Shown piece by piece: positions 42,668-50,667 of a DNA stretch of 64,000 nucleotides (position 1 is the stretch's first letter; every line of letters begins with the position of its first letter). Both the position numbers and the translations under genes were made by a program. The stretch lies in NCBI GenBank assembly GCA_900102115.1, contig FNAW01000006.1:43976-107975 (forward strand). The letters are read 5' to 3'. The notes under the pieces were generated by a model. It saw nothing but the letters and a program-made list of their open reading frames with translations. It searched no databases and was not told the DNA's origin. The DNA comes from Blastococcus fimeti. Lineage in GTDB: Bacteria; Actinomycetota; Actinomycetes; Mycobacteriales; Geodermatophilaceae.

Positions 42668-42964
42668 TCACGTCCCGCGCCTTGACGGCGTTCCGCCGGG
42701 AACCTGCTCGGCGCATACGCCGGCACAGGGCCTCCGTCGTACCGGGCGTTCCGCCAGTCGGGTCGCTGCGGGCACGTCTCGACGCGCCTCCGAAGGGGCT
42801 CTAGGGCGACGCCTGTCGAGCCAGATCAGGTTGCCCGGATGGCCCACGACCTCGATCTTCGCGATGCGGCAGAGGTCCGCCGTCGGGTCGCGATGCCAGT
42901 CGCAAGAAGCCTGCTTCGTGCTGACGAGCTTGAAGACGTCGTCGTCGAGGTCGGCCCTGACCAC
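42668..42964 (-). CDS. Short hypothetical ORF, possibly a fragment
   Basis: A 98-residue frame. Its first 50 residues (ADLDDDVFKLVSTKQASC, then CRIAKIEVVGHPGNLIWL) use third-position C/G almost throughout and look coding. The second half is Arg/Pro/Ala-rich with poor codon choice and looks like read-through. A frameshift near 42805 would give an early stop. It may be a real short gene with an end error or a remnant. No family recognised. Confidence 0.35.
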   Translation of the reverse strand: MVRADLDDDVFKLVSTKQASCDWHRDPTADLCRIAKIEVVGHPGNLIWLDRRRPRAPSEARRDVPAATRLAERPVRRRPCAGVCAEQVPGGTPSRRGT

Positions 42965-43210
42965 GTCCCGGTGGTCGGTCGGGTGGACGCGCTCAGAGTG
43001 GCGGTGAAGGCCGGCGGGGAGTGGATCGAAGCGCCACGTCGCTGGTTCGTGACCGACTCGCTGTGGGACGCGGAGTGGCTGGCCGATGAGCTGTACGACC
43101 TCCTTCAGGACGAACTTGCCGAGAGTCGGTTGGCTCCCTCCCCACGCGGCCTACGACATGACTGCGGCGCCGTCAACCGAGCACCTGACCGTGGGGCAGC
43201 TGTCCGATGA
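42839..43210 (+). CDS. Short hypothetical ORF, coding-like in its second half
   Basis: A 123-residue frame overlapping the minus-strand ORF. The part from about 42970 reads GEWIEAPRRWFVTDSLWDAE and then WLADELYDLLQDELAESRLA with good codon usage. The earlier part is antisense to the coding-like half of the minus ORF and has weak codon bias, so a start at the GTG at 42971 is possible. The last 20 residues look random. The acidic, Trp-rich centre is unlike the flanking genes. I cannot name it. Confidence 0.35.
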   Translation: MAHDLDLRDAAEVRRRVAMPVARSLLRADELEDVVVEVGPDHVPVVGRVDALRVAVKAGGEWIEAPRRWFVTDSLWDAEWLADELYDLLQDELAESRLAPSPRGLRHDCGAVNRAPDRGAAVR

Positions 43211-43305
43211 CGTGCAGGAGGTGGCGGCACTCGGCGCGGCCACCGACCCGTAGCCGCCTTCCCGCGGAGGAGCAGGGGTTTCGGAAAGAGCGCGGGCGAT
43301 CGCCG

Positions 43306-46248
43306 TCAGGGCGCGGGCGGGCCGATGGCGAGCACCTCCGCCTGGTGCGCATAGAAGTAGTGGAGCCCGTCGTCGACGACGGCGGTGGCGCTGTTGGCGC
43401 CCGTTCCCGGCCCCTGCACCAGCGCGGTCATCACGATCTCCGGTGCCCCGATCGGGGCGACCGCCGACATCCAGTTGTCGTACTCGTCGGCGCGCAGACC
43501 GCCGTCCTGCGCCGTTCCGGTCTTCGCACCGGCCGGCACCGGCAGGTCGTTCAACCGGCTTCCGGTGCCGCCCGCCACGACCGCCCGCATCCCGTCGCGG
43601 ACCGCGCCCAGGTCGGCGTCGAACGGCAGCGGGCGCGGCGGCGGGGCGGGCAGCGGGAGGTGCGTCCCCGGCCCCGTGCCGAGGGCCATCCCCAGCCGCG
43701 GCGTGACCAGCTGGCCGGTCGAGACGGCGGCGGTCCAGCCGGCGTTCTGCAGCGGCGTGACCGTCAGGTCCCCCTGGCCGATACCGAGGATGACCGTCGA
43801 CCCGCCGTACCAGGCGCCGCCCTCGGCCGCGGCGGACTCCGGGCTGCCCAGGTGCCCCGCGGACTCGCCGGGCAGGTCGATCCCGGTCCGCGCGCCGACG
43901 CCCAGGTCACGCGCAGTGCCGATGAGCCGGTCGGCGCCGAGGGCGACGGCGAGCTTGTAGAAGTAGACGTCGTTGGAGACCGCGATCGACTGCACCAGGT
44001 CCATCGGCCCCATCGGCCGCCAGTTGCCGAACGTGTGCCCGCCGTAGGTGAAGCTCGCCCCCGTCGGGATCACCTGCCGCGGCGCGTAGATCCGGTGCAC
44101 CTGGTTCGCCGCGGCCGTGACCAGCTTGAACGTGGAGCCGGGCGGCGCCACCGCCTGCGTCACGTGCTCGAGCATCGGCGAGCCGGGGACGCCGGCGAGG
44201 GCCTGCAGCGCGGCGCCGTCGACGGGCGGGCCGTAGACGCTGTTGTCGAACGACGGCGCGCTCGCCATCGCGAGCACCGCACCCGTGCGCGGATCCATCG
44301 CGACGGCCGCCCCGATCTTGCCCACCGGCCGGGGCTGCGCGGCCAGGGCGGCGGCCAGACCGGCGTCGAGCCGGCGCTGCAGGCCCAGGTCCAGGGAGAG
44401 CCGCAGGTCCGCACCGCGCACGGCCGCCCGGTGCTCGCCCAGCGCCACCGGCACCCCCAGCGGATCGACGTAGAGGCACTGCCGCCCACCGATCCCGCGC
44501 AGCACCGCGTCGTACTGCCGCTCCAGCCCGGCCCGCCCGACCGCCTCCCCCGCCGCCAGCCCCGGCCAGCGCGCCACGTCCTCGGGCGTGGCCACCCCCA
44601 CGAAGCCGAGCACCGGACCGAGCAGCGCGCCGTGCGGGTACGCCCGCCGCGGCTCCGGGACGACGAACACCCCGGGGATGCCGGCGGCCGTGATCGCGTC
44701 GCCCACCGCACGCGGGACGTCGGCCATCGCCAGCGACAGGACGGTGTCCTCCGTGACGGCGAGCAGGGCGTGCAGGTCCGCGGCCGGAGCACCGGTCAGC
44801 TGGGCGAGCCGGTCGACGTCGGCGGGCCGGCCGCGCAGGAGCGCCGGCACGCCGAGCACCCGGTCCACCCCCACCCCGGCGTCCCCGGCGTCGAGCGCCA
44901 GCGGCACGTCGTGCCGGTCGGTGATCGCGCCGCGGGGTGCGGGCAGCCGGAAGCACCGGGTCATCTGCTCGTCGCCGGCCACCTGCAGCGCCTCGCCGCG
45001 GGTCTCCTGCAGCCGCCAGCCGTACACCCCGAACGAGACGAGCAGCGCCGACAGCGCCACGGCCGCGAGCCGGACCAGCCGTGGCCGCGGGTTCCGCCGG
45101 CCCGGCGCCGCCCAGAGCCGCCGGCGGGCGCCGTCGCGCCGGACCGCGAGGACGACGCCGATCGCCGCCAGGTGCACCACCAGCGCCGTGCCGCCGTAGC
45201 TGAGCAGCGGGAACGGCACACCGGCCAGCGGGAGCAGGCCGAGGTTGGCCCCGACCGAGACCACGGTCTCGATGCCCAGCAGGAACGCCAGCCCGCCGGC
45301 GACGAGCGCGCCGTGCGGCGTCCGGGACGCCCGGCTGGCCAGCGCCAGCCGCCACACGAGGAGCAGCGCCGCCAGCACCACGGCGGCACCCGCGGCCAGC
45401 CCCCACTGCCCGACCAGGCTGGCCAGCGCCAGGTCGGTGTCCCGCTCCGGCAGGTACTGGGAGCGCAGCAGGCGCAGCGGGTCGTCGGTGCGGCCGAACA
45501 GCCCGCCGGAACCGACCGAGATGTGCGCCTGGCGCACCGCCCAGCCCGAGCCGGTGGGCGATTCGTGCGCCCCCACGAGGAAGCTGCCCAGCCGGGACAC
45601 CTGGTAGGGCCGCAGCGCGCTGATCAGCAGCGGAGCCGAGATCGCCGCCACCGCCCCGAGCGGCAGGAGGAACCGGGCCGGGACGCGCCCGAGCAGCAGG
45701 AGGCCGGCGGTGAGGAAGGTCAGCAGCATCGCAGTGCTGAGGTCCGGTTGCAGCAGGGTCAGCCCGATGGGCAGGGCGGCCAGCAGGACGGCGAGGGCGA
45801 ACCGCTGCCAGGCCGGCCGGCCCGACCCCAGCACCGCGGCGAGCACCAGCAGCAGGCCGAGCTTGGCCAGCTCGGAGGGCTGGAAGGTGAGCGGGCCGAT
45901 CGCGAACCAGCGGGTGGCCCCGTTGGCCGACAGGCCGACGGCGAGGACGCCGACGAGCAGCAGCACCGCCCCGCCGTATGCGGCCCACGCCAGGACGCCG
46001 AGGTAGCGGACCCGCACCCGCCAGAACACGGCCAGCGCCAGCACGCCCCCGGCCGCGATCAGGCTCTGCCGCACCGCGAGGTCGCGGTAGCCGATCAGAT
46101 ACAGGTTGGCGATCCCCAGGAAGACCAGGCCACCGGCCGCGAGCACCGCCAGCAGGTCGGACGCCGCACCCCGGCGGTTCCGCCGCTGTTCACGGGTCGT
46201 CCGCGGACGGCGCGACGTCGTCCGCGGTGGGGATCCGGTCCTCGCCAC
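43306..46248 (-). CDS. Single-chain SEDS glycosyltransferase (RodA/FtsW) fused to class B penicillin-binding protein
   Basis: A 980-residue fusion of two wall synthases. Residues about 30-385 are a SEDS polymerase with ten helices: LIGYRDLAVRQ, GATRWFAIGPLTFQPSELAKLGLLL, the QPDLSTA segment with its catalytic-type Asp, and VPFPLLSYGGTALV. A further helix near 400 begins the class B PBP part: PBP dimer region, then the transpeptidase with Ser705-TFK (SxxK), SND at 758 and KTG at 909. The enzyme should both polymerise and cross-link peptidoglycan. Stand-alone RodA-PBP2 or FtsW-PBP3 pairs are usual; a covalent fusion guarantees a 1:1 pair. ATG start. It lies 22 bases after a membrane-anchored protein gene on the same strand. 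Confidence 0.9.
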   Translation of the reverse strand: MARTGSPPRTTSRRPRTTREQRRNRRGAASDLLAVLAAGGLVFLGIANLYLIGYRDLAVRQSLIAAGGVLALAVFWRVRVRYLGVLAWAAYGGAVLLLVGVLAVGLSANGATRWFAIGPLTFQPSELAKLGLLLVLAAVLGSGRPAWQRFALAVLLAALPIGLTLLQPDLSTAMLLTFLTAGLLLLGRVPARFLLPLGAVAAISAPLLISALRPYQVSRLGSFLVGAHESPTGSGWAVRQAHISVGSGGLFGRTDDPLRLLRSQYLPERDTDLALASLVGQWGLAAGAAVVLAALLLVWRLALASRASRTPHGALVAGGLAFLLGIETVVSVGANLGLLPLAGVPFPLLSYGGTALVVHLAAIGVVLAVRRDGARRRLWAAPGRRNPRPRLVRLAAVALSALLVSFGVYGWRLQETRGEALQVAGDEQMTRCFRLPAPRGAITDRHDVPLALDAGDAGVGVDRVLGVPALLRGRPADVDRLAQLTGAPAADLHALLAVTEDTVLSLAMADVPRAVGDAITAAGIPGVFVVPEPRRAYPHGALLGPVLGFVGVATPEDVARWPGLAAGEAVGRAGLERQYDAVLRGIGGRQCLYVDPLGVPVALGEHRAAVRGADLRLSLDLGLQRRLDAGLAAALAAQPRPVGKIGAAVAMDPRTGAVLAMASAPSFDNSVYGPPVDGAALQALAGVPGSPMLEHVTQAVAPPGSTFKLVTAAANQVHRIYAPRQVIPTGASFTYGGHTFGNWRPMGPMDLVQSIAVSNDVYFYKLAVALGADRLIGTARDLGVGARTGIDLPGESAGHLGSPESAAAEGGAWYGGSTVILGIGQGDLTVTPLQNAGWTAAVSTGQLVTPRLGMALGTGPGTHLPLPAPPPRPLPFDADLGAVRDGMRAVVAGGTGSRLNDLPVPAGAKTGTAQDGGLRADEYDNWMSAVAPIGAPEIVMTALVQGPGTGANSATAVVDDGLHYFYAHQAEVLAIGPPAP

Positions 46249-46270
46249 GGCGCGTCTCCCCCCGCCCGAC

Positions 46271-47401
46271 TCACGCGCCGGGTCCGGCGGGCCGGCAGGA
46301 GCCCGCGCTGACCGGGGCCGACGCCGCGACCGCCGGGGCCTCGGTGACGGCGATCAGCGCGACACCGGCCAGCGGCGGGAGCGCCACCTCGGCCACCACC
46401 GCCACCCGGTCGGCCTGCGGGGCCACCGGCACGCTGCCACCGGGTACGGACGTCGACGCCCCCGTGCACCGGTCCACCACCCGGTAGGACCAGGTGAGCA
46501 CCTGCGGCTCGGGCGACGGGACCAGGCGCACGAGGAGCCGCACCGTGCACGGCGCCCCGGGCGTGCAGGCCGCGAGCGGGCGCAGGTCGACCGACACGAC
46601 GTTCCCGGCGGACGGCGGCGCCGGGGCGGCGACGGGCAGCCCGTCCGGCTCGGGCTCGTCGGCCGGCTCCTCCCCGCCGCGCCCGGCGTCCAGGAGCAGG
46701 TCGATGTCGGCGGTGATGTCGTCGCCCAGGAGCACGACCTCGGCAGTGACGACGGCGCCGAGCACGACGAGCGAGAGCAGCCAGGCACCGACCCGCCGCC
46801 CCGTCGAGCGGGGCCGCCGCAACGGGCGCGGAGCCGGGGCCGGCTGCGCCGAGGGCACCCGAGGTGCCCCGCTCGCGGCCGCACCGCCCGGGAGCGCGCG
46901 CACCGCCCGGGCGAGCGCGGCGAGCTCGGCGCGGGTCCCCGGGGCGTCGATCCGCGCGGCCGCCTCGGCAAGCCGGTGGGCTCCAGCGACGACGCCGGCG
47001 GAGTCCGGCGAGGCCGTGATCCGGTCCAGCTCCGCCAGCAGCACGTCGGCGGGCGGCGGCGCCGACCCGGCCGGCCGCCGTACCGCGGCGGCGACGGCGG
47101 CGAGGACCCGGCCCACGGGCTCTCCGGAGGCACCGTCCCGGTCGAGCACGATCCGGCCGTCGGCGGCGAGGAGCGGCCGGACGGCGTCCGCCGCGGTGGC
47201 CTCCCCGCGCTCGGCCACGGCGGCCAGGAGATCGCTGCCGATCACCAGCGCCTGGGGTGCCGTCAGCCGCACGAGGGAGAGCAGCCGGGTCAGCGGGACC
47301 GGATCTCCGCCGGGTGGGGAGGGCTCCGCGGGGAGCTCGCCGCGCGGAGCGGGCACGGGGTGCGGCCGCCCGGGGGCCCTCGGCGTCGTCAGGTCCGTCA
47401 T
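46271..47401 (-). CDS. Single-pass membrane protein, partner gene of the SEDS-PBP fusion
   Basis: A 376-residue protein. Residues 1-205 are predicted cytoplasmic with a Pro-rich opening and a helical region (LLSLVRLTAPQALVIGSDLL and a VLDRDG element). A membrane helix follows (VGAWLLSLVVLGAVVTAEVVLL). The last 150 residues are extracytoplasmic, acidic at first, then a beta-rich region with four Cys (ACTPGAPC, DRCTG, GSC) that could form two disulfides. No catalytic motif. ATG with GGGGGGTGG upstream; only 22 bases separate its stop from the start of the SEDS-PBP gene, so they form one operon and the protein probably regulates or anchors that synthase. Function inferred from context only. Confidence 0.7.
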   Translation of the reverse strand: MTDLTTPRAPGRPHPVPAPRGELPAEPSPPGGDPVPLTRLLSLVRLTAPQALVIGSDLLAAVAERGEATAADAVRPLLAADGRIVLDRDGASGEPVGRVLAAVAAAVRRPAGSAPPPADVLLAELDRITASPDSAGVVAGAHRLAEAAARIDAPGTRAELAALARAVRALPGGAAASGAPRVPSAQPAPAPRPLRRPRSTGRRVGAWLLSLVVLGAVVTAEVVLLGDDITADIDLLLDAGRGGEEPADEPEPDGLPVAAPAPPSAGNVVSVDLRPLAACTPGAPCTVRLLVRLVPSPEPQVLTWSYRVVDRCTGASTSVPGGSVPVAPQADRVAVVAEVALPPLAGVALIAVTEAPAVAASAPVSAGSCRPAGPGA

Positions 47402-47515
47402 CGACCGCCACCCCCCGCCCCACGGCCCCTGGTGGGCACCCCCCGTGACACGTCGCCGCCGATGCTGCGCTCCCGCCGACGGGATGTCACGGGGTTCCGG
47501 TGCGGTGCGGTCCGG

Positions 47516-48094
47516 TCACGGCGAGGAGACGCGCACGATCCCCTGCCGGTCGATCCGCCACCGCACGGTGACCGGGACGGAGGGGCCGTCGGCGTGCGAG
47601 TCCCCGGGCGCGTAGGCCAGCATCTCGGCGACGATCTCGCCGTCGGCCACCGAGAGCCCCGCCGGCTCGTAGACCGGCGGCAACGGCGCGGAACCCTGCA
47701 GGGTGCGCGGGCTGGGGAGCACCCCGAGCGGCTGCCCGGACGAGGCGTAGAGCAGCACCTCCTGGACGATGCCGTTGGAGGGCTGCGGCGAGCACTCCAG
47801 CAGGACGACGGTGTCGGCCCCGCCGTCGTCGTCCAGGTCCCCGGCGGCGGTGGCCACGACCCGCACCTCGTAGACGTCGTAGTGGGGCGGCCGGCTGCCG
47901 TCGGCGGGCACGCGGGCGGTGCCGTCGACGACCCGCGCCCGGAACCCACCGGGGACGACGCCGTCGCAGGTCAGCTCGTACGTCGTCGAGCGCCAGTCGA
48001 CCGCCGCGGCCGCCGGGGGGCTACCGGCCCCCTGGTCCGCACCGCAGCCCGCGAGCAGCACGAGGACCGCTCCGCCGGCCACCGTCCGCCGCAT
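47516..48094 (-). CDS. Putative lipoprotein of unknown function
   Basis: A 192-residue protein. The N-terminus MRRTVAGGAVLVLLAGCGA is a clear type II signal peptide with lipobox LAGC, so the mature protein would be lipid-anchored outside the cell. The remainder is beta-rich with a DLDDDGGADTVVLLEC segment similar to FG-GAP or calcium-binding-like loops. The domain is not recognised further. ATG start at the lipoprotein signal; an in-frame extension upstream is ignored. It is 114 bases upstream of the SEDS-PBP operon on the same strand and may share transcription. It is divergent from the NRDE gene. Confidence 0.75.
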   Translation of the reverse strand: MRRTVAGGAVLVLLAGCGADQGAGSPPAAAAVDWRSTTYELTCDGVVPGGFRARVVDGTARVPADGSRPPHYDVYEVRVVATAAGDLDDDGGADTVVLLECSPQPSNGIVQEVLLYASSGQPLGVLPSPRTLQGSAPLPPVYEPAGLSVADGEIVAEMLAYAPGDSHADGPSVPVTVRWRIDRQGIVRVSSP

Positions 48095-48188
48095 GCCCGC
48101 CAGGGTCCTCGGGCGCGGCCCGGGTGCCAGGGCGCAAGGTCCCGACCCCCGGGGCATCCCCCCGGCGAGCGGCACGAAGGATGGGGGC

Positions 48189-48878
48189 ATGTGCACGGTG
48201 GTGGTGCGACGGTCGGACGGCGGACCGACGGAGATCCTCGCCGTCCGCGACGAGATGGTCGGCCGGGAGTTCGACTCCCCCGGCCGGTGGTGGCCCGAGC
48301 TCCCCGACGTCGTCGGCGGCCGCGACCGGGTCGCCGGCGGGACGTGGTGCGCCACCGACGTGGCCACCGGCGTCACGGCCCTGGTGCTCAACCGGTACCA
48401 CGAGCGACCGGCCGCGCCGGGCGCCCCGAGCCGGGGCGTGCTGCCGCTGCTCGCCGCCGTCCACGGGCACGCCTGGGAGTCGCACGTACGGCTGGACGGG
48501 ATGGCCGGCTTCCTGCTCGTGCTGGCGGCGCCGGACGGGCTGAGGTCCTGGGAGTTCGACGGCAGCCGGCTCGCCCGCACCGGGCACGGCGTGGGCACGC
48601 ACGTCTTCACCTCCGGTGGGCAAGAGGACCGCAAGGGCGAGCTCTGGCGCGAGCCGTTCGCACAGGCACCCTTCCCCGGCCGCTGGCGCGAGCTGGTGCA
48701 GGAGCAGCAGCCCGCCGAGGACCCGGCGGCCCTCGTCGTGCGGCGGGAGCGGGAGGGCCGGGTCTACGGCACGGTGTTCGCAGAGACGCTCGACGCCCGG
48801 CCGGGACGACTGCGTCTGGAGTACAGCCGGCAGCCCTGGGCCCGGTGCTGGGAGACCGCCGCGTTCGACGCGGAGTGA
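48189..48878 (+). CDS. NRDE (TANGO2-like) family protein
   Basis: A 229-residue protein starting MCTVVVRR. The Cys at position 2, exposed after removal of Met, is the expected N-terminal nucleophile of this family. The segment LAVRDE near residue 20 corresponds to the NRDE motif, with Asn replaced by Val. GGTWCATD and LVLNRYHE are also family-like. Members are Ntn-hydrolase-fold proteins of unsettled function, linked to haem or lipid handling in eukaryotes. ATG with GAAGGATGGGG upstream. Cytoplasmic. It is followed after 136 bases, including an inverted repeat, by the response regulator/reductase gene. Confidence 0.82.
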   Translation: MCTVVVRRSDGGPTEILAVRDEMVGREFDSPGRWWPELPDVVGGRDRVAGGTWCATDVATGVTALVLNRYHERPAAPGAPSRGVLPLLAAVHGHAWESHVRLDGMAGFLLVLAAPDGLRSWEFDGSRLARTGHGVGTHVFTSGGQEDRKGELWREPFAQAPFPGRWRELVQEQQPAEDPAALVVRREREGRVYGTVFAETLDARPGRLRLEYSRQPWARCWETAAFDAE

Positions 48879-48959
48879 CCGGATCGGCCGGCCCCGGCGA
48901 GCTCGGAAACCCCCTGCCACGACCCGTGCTGTGCTTCGATGGCAGCACCGAATGATCTT

Positions 48960-48991
48960 GTCATCCGCCGGGCTCGCCGCCTGCGGATGAC
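48960..48991 (+). promoter_or_regulatory. Inverted repeat ahead of the response regulator/reductase gene
   Basis: GTCATCCGC (48960-48968) and GCGGATGAC (48983-48991) are exact reverse complements with a 14-base spacer. It lies between the NRDE stop and the AGGAG ribosome site of the next gene, so it may terminate the upstream message, act as an operator, or be a leader hairpin. Confidence 0.45.
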
Positions 48992-49014
48992 CGGGCCGGC
49001 AGGAGCGATTCTGG

Positions 49015-50667
49015 ATGAGCAAGGCGACCATCCTCGCCGTCGACGACGACCCGATGGTCCTGCGCGCGATCACCCGTGACCTGCGCACCCGGTACGGCGC
49101 GGACTACCGGATCGTGCGCGCCTCGTCCGGCGCGGAGGCCCTGGCCGCGCTGGCCGAACTGGCGCTGCGGCTGCGCCCGGTCGCCCTGATCGTCACCGAC
49201 CAGCGCATGCCGGGGATGTCCGGCATCGACCTGCTCGTGCGGGCCCGGGCACAGGCCCCCGATGCCCGGTTCGTCCTGCTCACCGCCTACGCCGACACCG
49301 ACGTCGCCATCCGGGCCATCAACGACATCGGCCTCGACCACTACCTGGTCAAGCCGTGGGATCCGCCGGCCGACCGGCTCTACCCCGTCCTCGACGACCT
49401 GCTCGACGGCTGGCAGCGCGAGCACCCGCAGGAGACCGGAGACGTGCGGGTGGTCGGCTACCGCTGGTCCGACCGCAGCCACGAGCTGACGACCTTCCTC
49501 ACCCGCAACTACGTCCCCTACCACTGGGCCGACGTCGAACGGGACCCCGAGGGGCAGCGGCTGCAGGCCCTCGCCGGGGCGCGGATCGAGGATCTTCCGC
49601 TGGTCTTCGTCCCCGACCGGGAGGTCCTGCGCTCCCCCTCGACGCTGGACCTCGCCGGCGCGCTCGGCCTGCGCACCCGTGCCCAGCAGCCGCTCTACGA
49701 CCTCTGCATCGTCGGCTCCGGTCCGGCCGGGCTCGCCGCCGCGGTCTACGCCGCGTCCGAGGGACTGCGCACCGTGGTCGTGGAGCGCGAGGCACCCGGC
49801 GGCCAGGCGGGCCAGAGCGCGTCCATCGAGAACTACCTCGGCTTTCCCAAGGGGCTCTCCGGTGCCGACCTCACCCAGCGCGCCGTCGCGCAGGCGAGCC
49901 GCTTCGGCGCCGAGATGCTGCTGGCCCGCGACGTGTCGTCGCTGCAGCGGCGCGGCCCGGTGCGAGCGGTCTGCTTCGACTCCGGGGAGGTGGAGGCCCG
50001 CGCGGTCCTGGTGTCCACCGGCGTGTCCTACCGCCGCCTCGAGGCGCCGGGCCTCGCCGCGCTCACCGGCCGAGGCGTCTACTACGGCGCGAACGCCGGC
50101 GATGCGGCGCAGTGCGCGGGCGAGGACGTGGTCGTCGTGGGCGCGGCCAACTCGGCCGGCCAGGCCGCCCTGAACCTGGCGCGCTACGCCAAGCGCGTGG
50201 TCCTGGTGGTGCGGGGATCCTCGCTGGAGGACAGCATGTCGCTCTACCTCGTGACGCGGATCCAGGCCGCCTCCACCATCGAGGTGCGGCTGCACAGCGA
50301 GGTGACCGAGGCGCGCGGCGACGGGCACCTGGAGGCGATCACCCTCACCGACCGCGGCTCCGGCGACTCGGAGGACGTGGCCGTCAACTGGCTGTTCGTC
50401 TTCATCGGCGCTGCTCCGCGCACCGACTGGCTCGGCGACGAGGTCGCCCGCGACGCCAAGGGTTTCGTCGTCACCGGCCCGGAGCTGCTGAGCCTGTCCC
50501 CTCCCGCCTGGACCGAGCCCCGGCCACCGTTCACCCTCGAGACCAGCGTCCCCGGCGTCTTCGCCGCCGGCGACGTCCGGCTGGACTCCATGAAGCGGGT
50601 GGCCTCGGCCGTCGGCGAGGGTGCGATGTCGGTCTACCTCGTCCACCGCTACCTGGCGACGATGTGA
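49015..50667 (+). CDS. Response regulator receiver fused to thioredoxin-reductase-like FAD oxidoreductase
   Basis: A 550-residue fusion. Residues 1-125 are a receiver domain: VDDDPMV, phospho-acceptor in VTDQRMPG and Lys in YLVKPWD. A linker follows (about 130-225, with thioredoxin-like features such as FVPDREVLRSPS). Residues about 228-550 are a pyridine-nucleotide disulfide reductase fold: GSGPAGLAAAVYAASEG for FAD, VVVGAANSAGQAAL for NADPH, and FAAGDVR. The redox CxxC of true thioredoxin reductases is replaced by YYGANAGDA, so disulfide exchange with thioredoxin is unlikely. Start ATG with AGGAG upstream. The stop overlaps the next gene's ATG by one base; that gene is a kinase, the probable phospho-donor. 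Confidence 0.9.
   Translation: MSKATILAVDDDPMVLRAITRDLRTRYGADYRIVRASSGAEALAALAELALRLRPVALIVTDQRMPGMSGIDLLVRARAQAPDARFVLLTAYADTDVAIRAINDIGLDHYLVKPWDPPADRLYPVLDDLLDGWQREHPQETGDVRVVGYRWSDRSHELTTFLTRNYVPYHWADVERDPEGQRLQALAGARIEDLPLVFVPDREVLRSPSTLDLAGALGLRTRAQQPLYDLCIVGSGPAGLAAAVYAASEGLRTVVVEREAPGGQAGQSASIENYLGFPKGLSGADLTQRAVAQASRFGAEMLLARDVSSLQRRGPVRAVCFDSGEVEARAVLVSTGVSYRRLEAPGLAALTGRGVYYGANAGDAAQCAGEDVVVVGAANSAGQAALNLARYAKRVVLVVRGSSLEDSMSLYLVTRIQAASTIEVRLHSEVTEARGDGHLEAITLTDRGSGDSEDVAVNWLFVFIGAAPRTDWLGDEVARDAKGFVVTGPELLSLSPPAWTEPRPPFTLETSVPGVFAAGDVRLDSMKRVASAVGEGAMSVYLVHRYLATM

Larger units (their letters stand above)
42123..43305. other. Gene-poor interval of about 1.2 kb
   Basis: Between the MreB-like gene and the SEDS-PBP fusion there is no confidently assigned gene. 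The stretch holds an inverted repeat near 42.2 kb, a small zinc-ribbon reading frame on the minus strand, and two short frames (one per strand) near 42.7-43.2 kb whose codon usage looks coding only over part of their lengths. AT content is locally higher than in neighbours. It may be a decayed insertion or a remnant of lost genes. Confidence 0.6.

Noticed and set aside
43207..46311. Three-kilobase open frame on the plus strand opposite the SEDS-PBP fusion
   Set aside because: Arg/Gln/His-rich composition without domains; PBP catalytic motifs are on the minus strand.
47930..48010. Amino-acid repeat or membrane domain near the lipoprotein start
   Set aside because: Ala/Pro-rich composition of the lipoprotein linker explains it.
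49693..50667. Genuine thioredoxin reductase
   Set aside because: The redox-active CxxC is missing, although FAD and NADPH loops are present, so the entry is called a reductase-like fusion.
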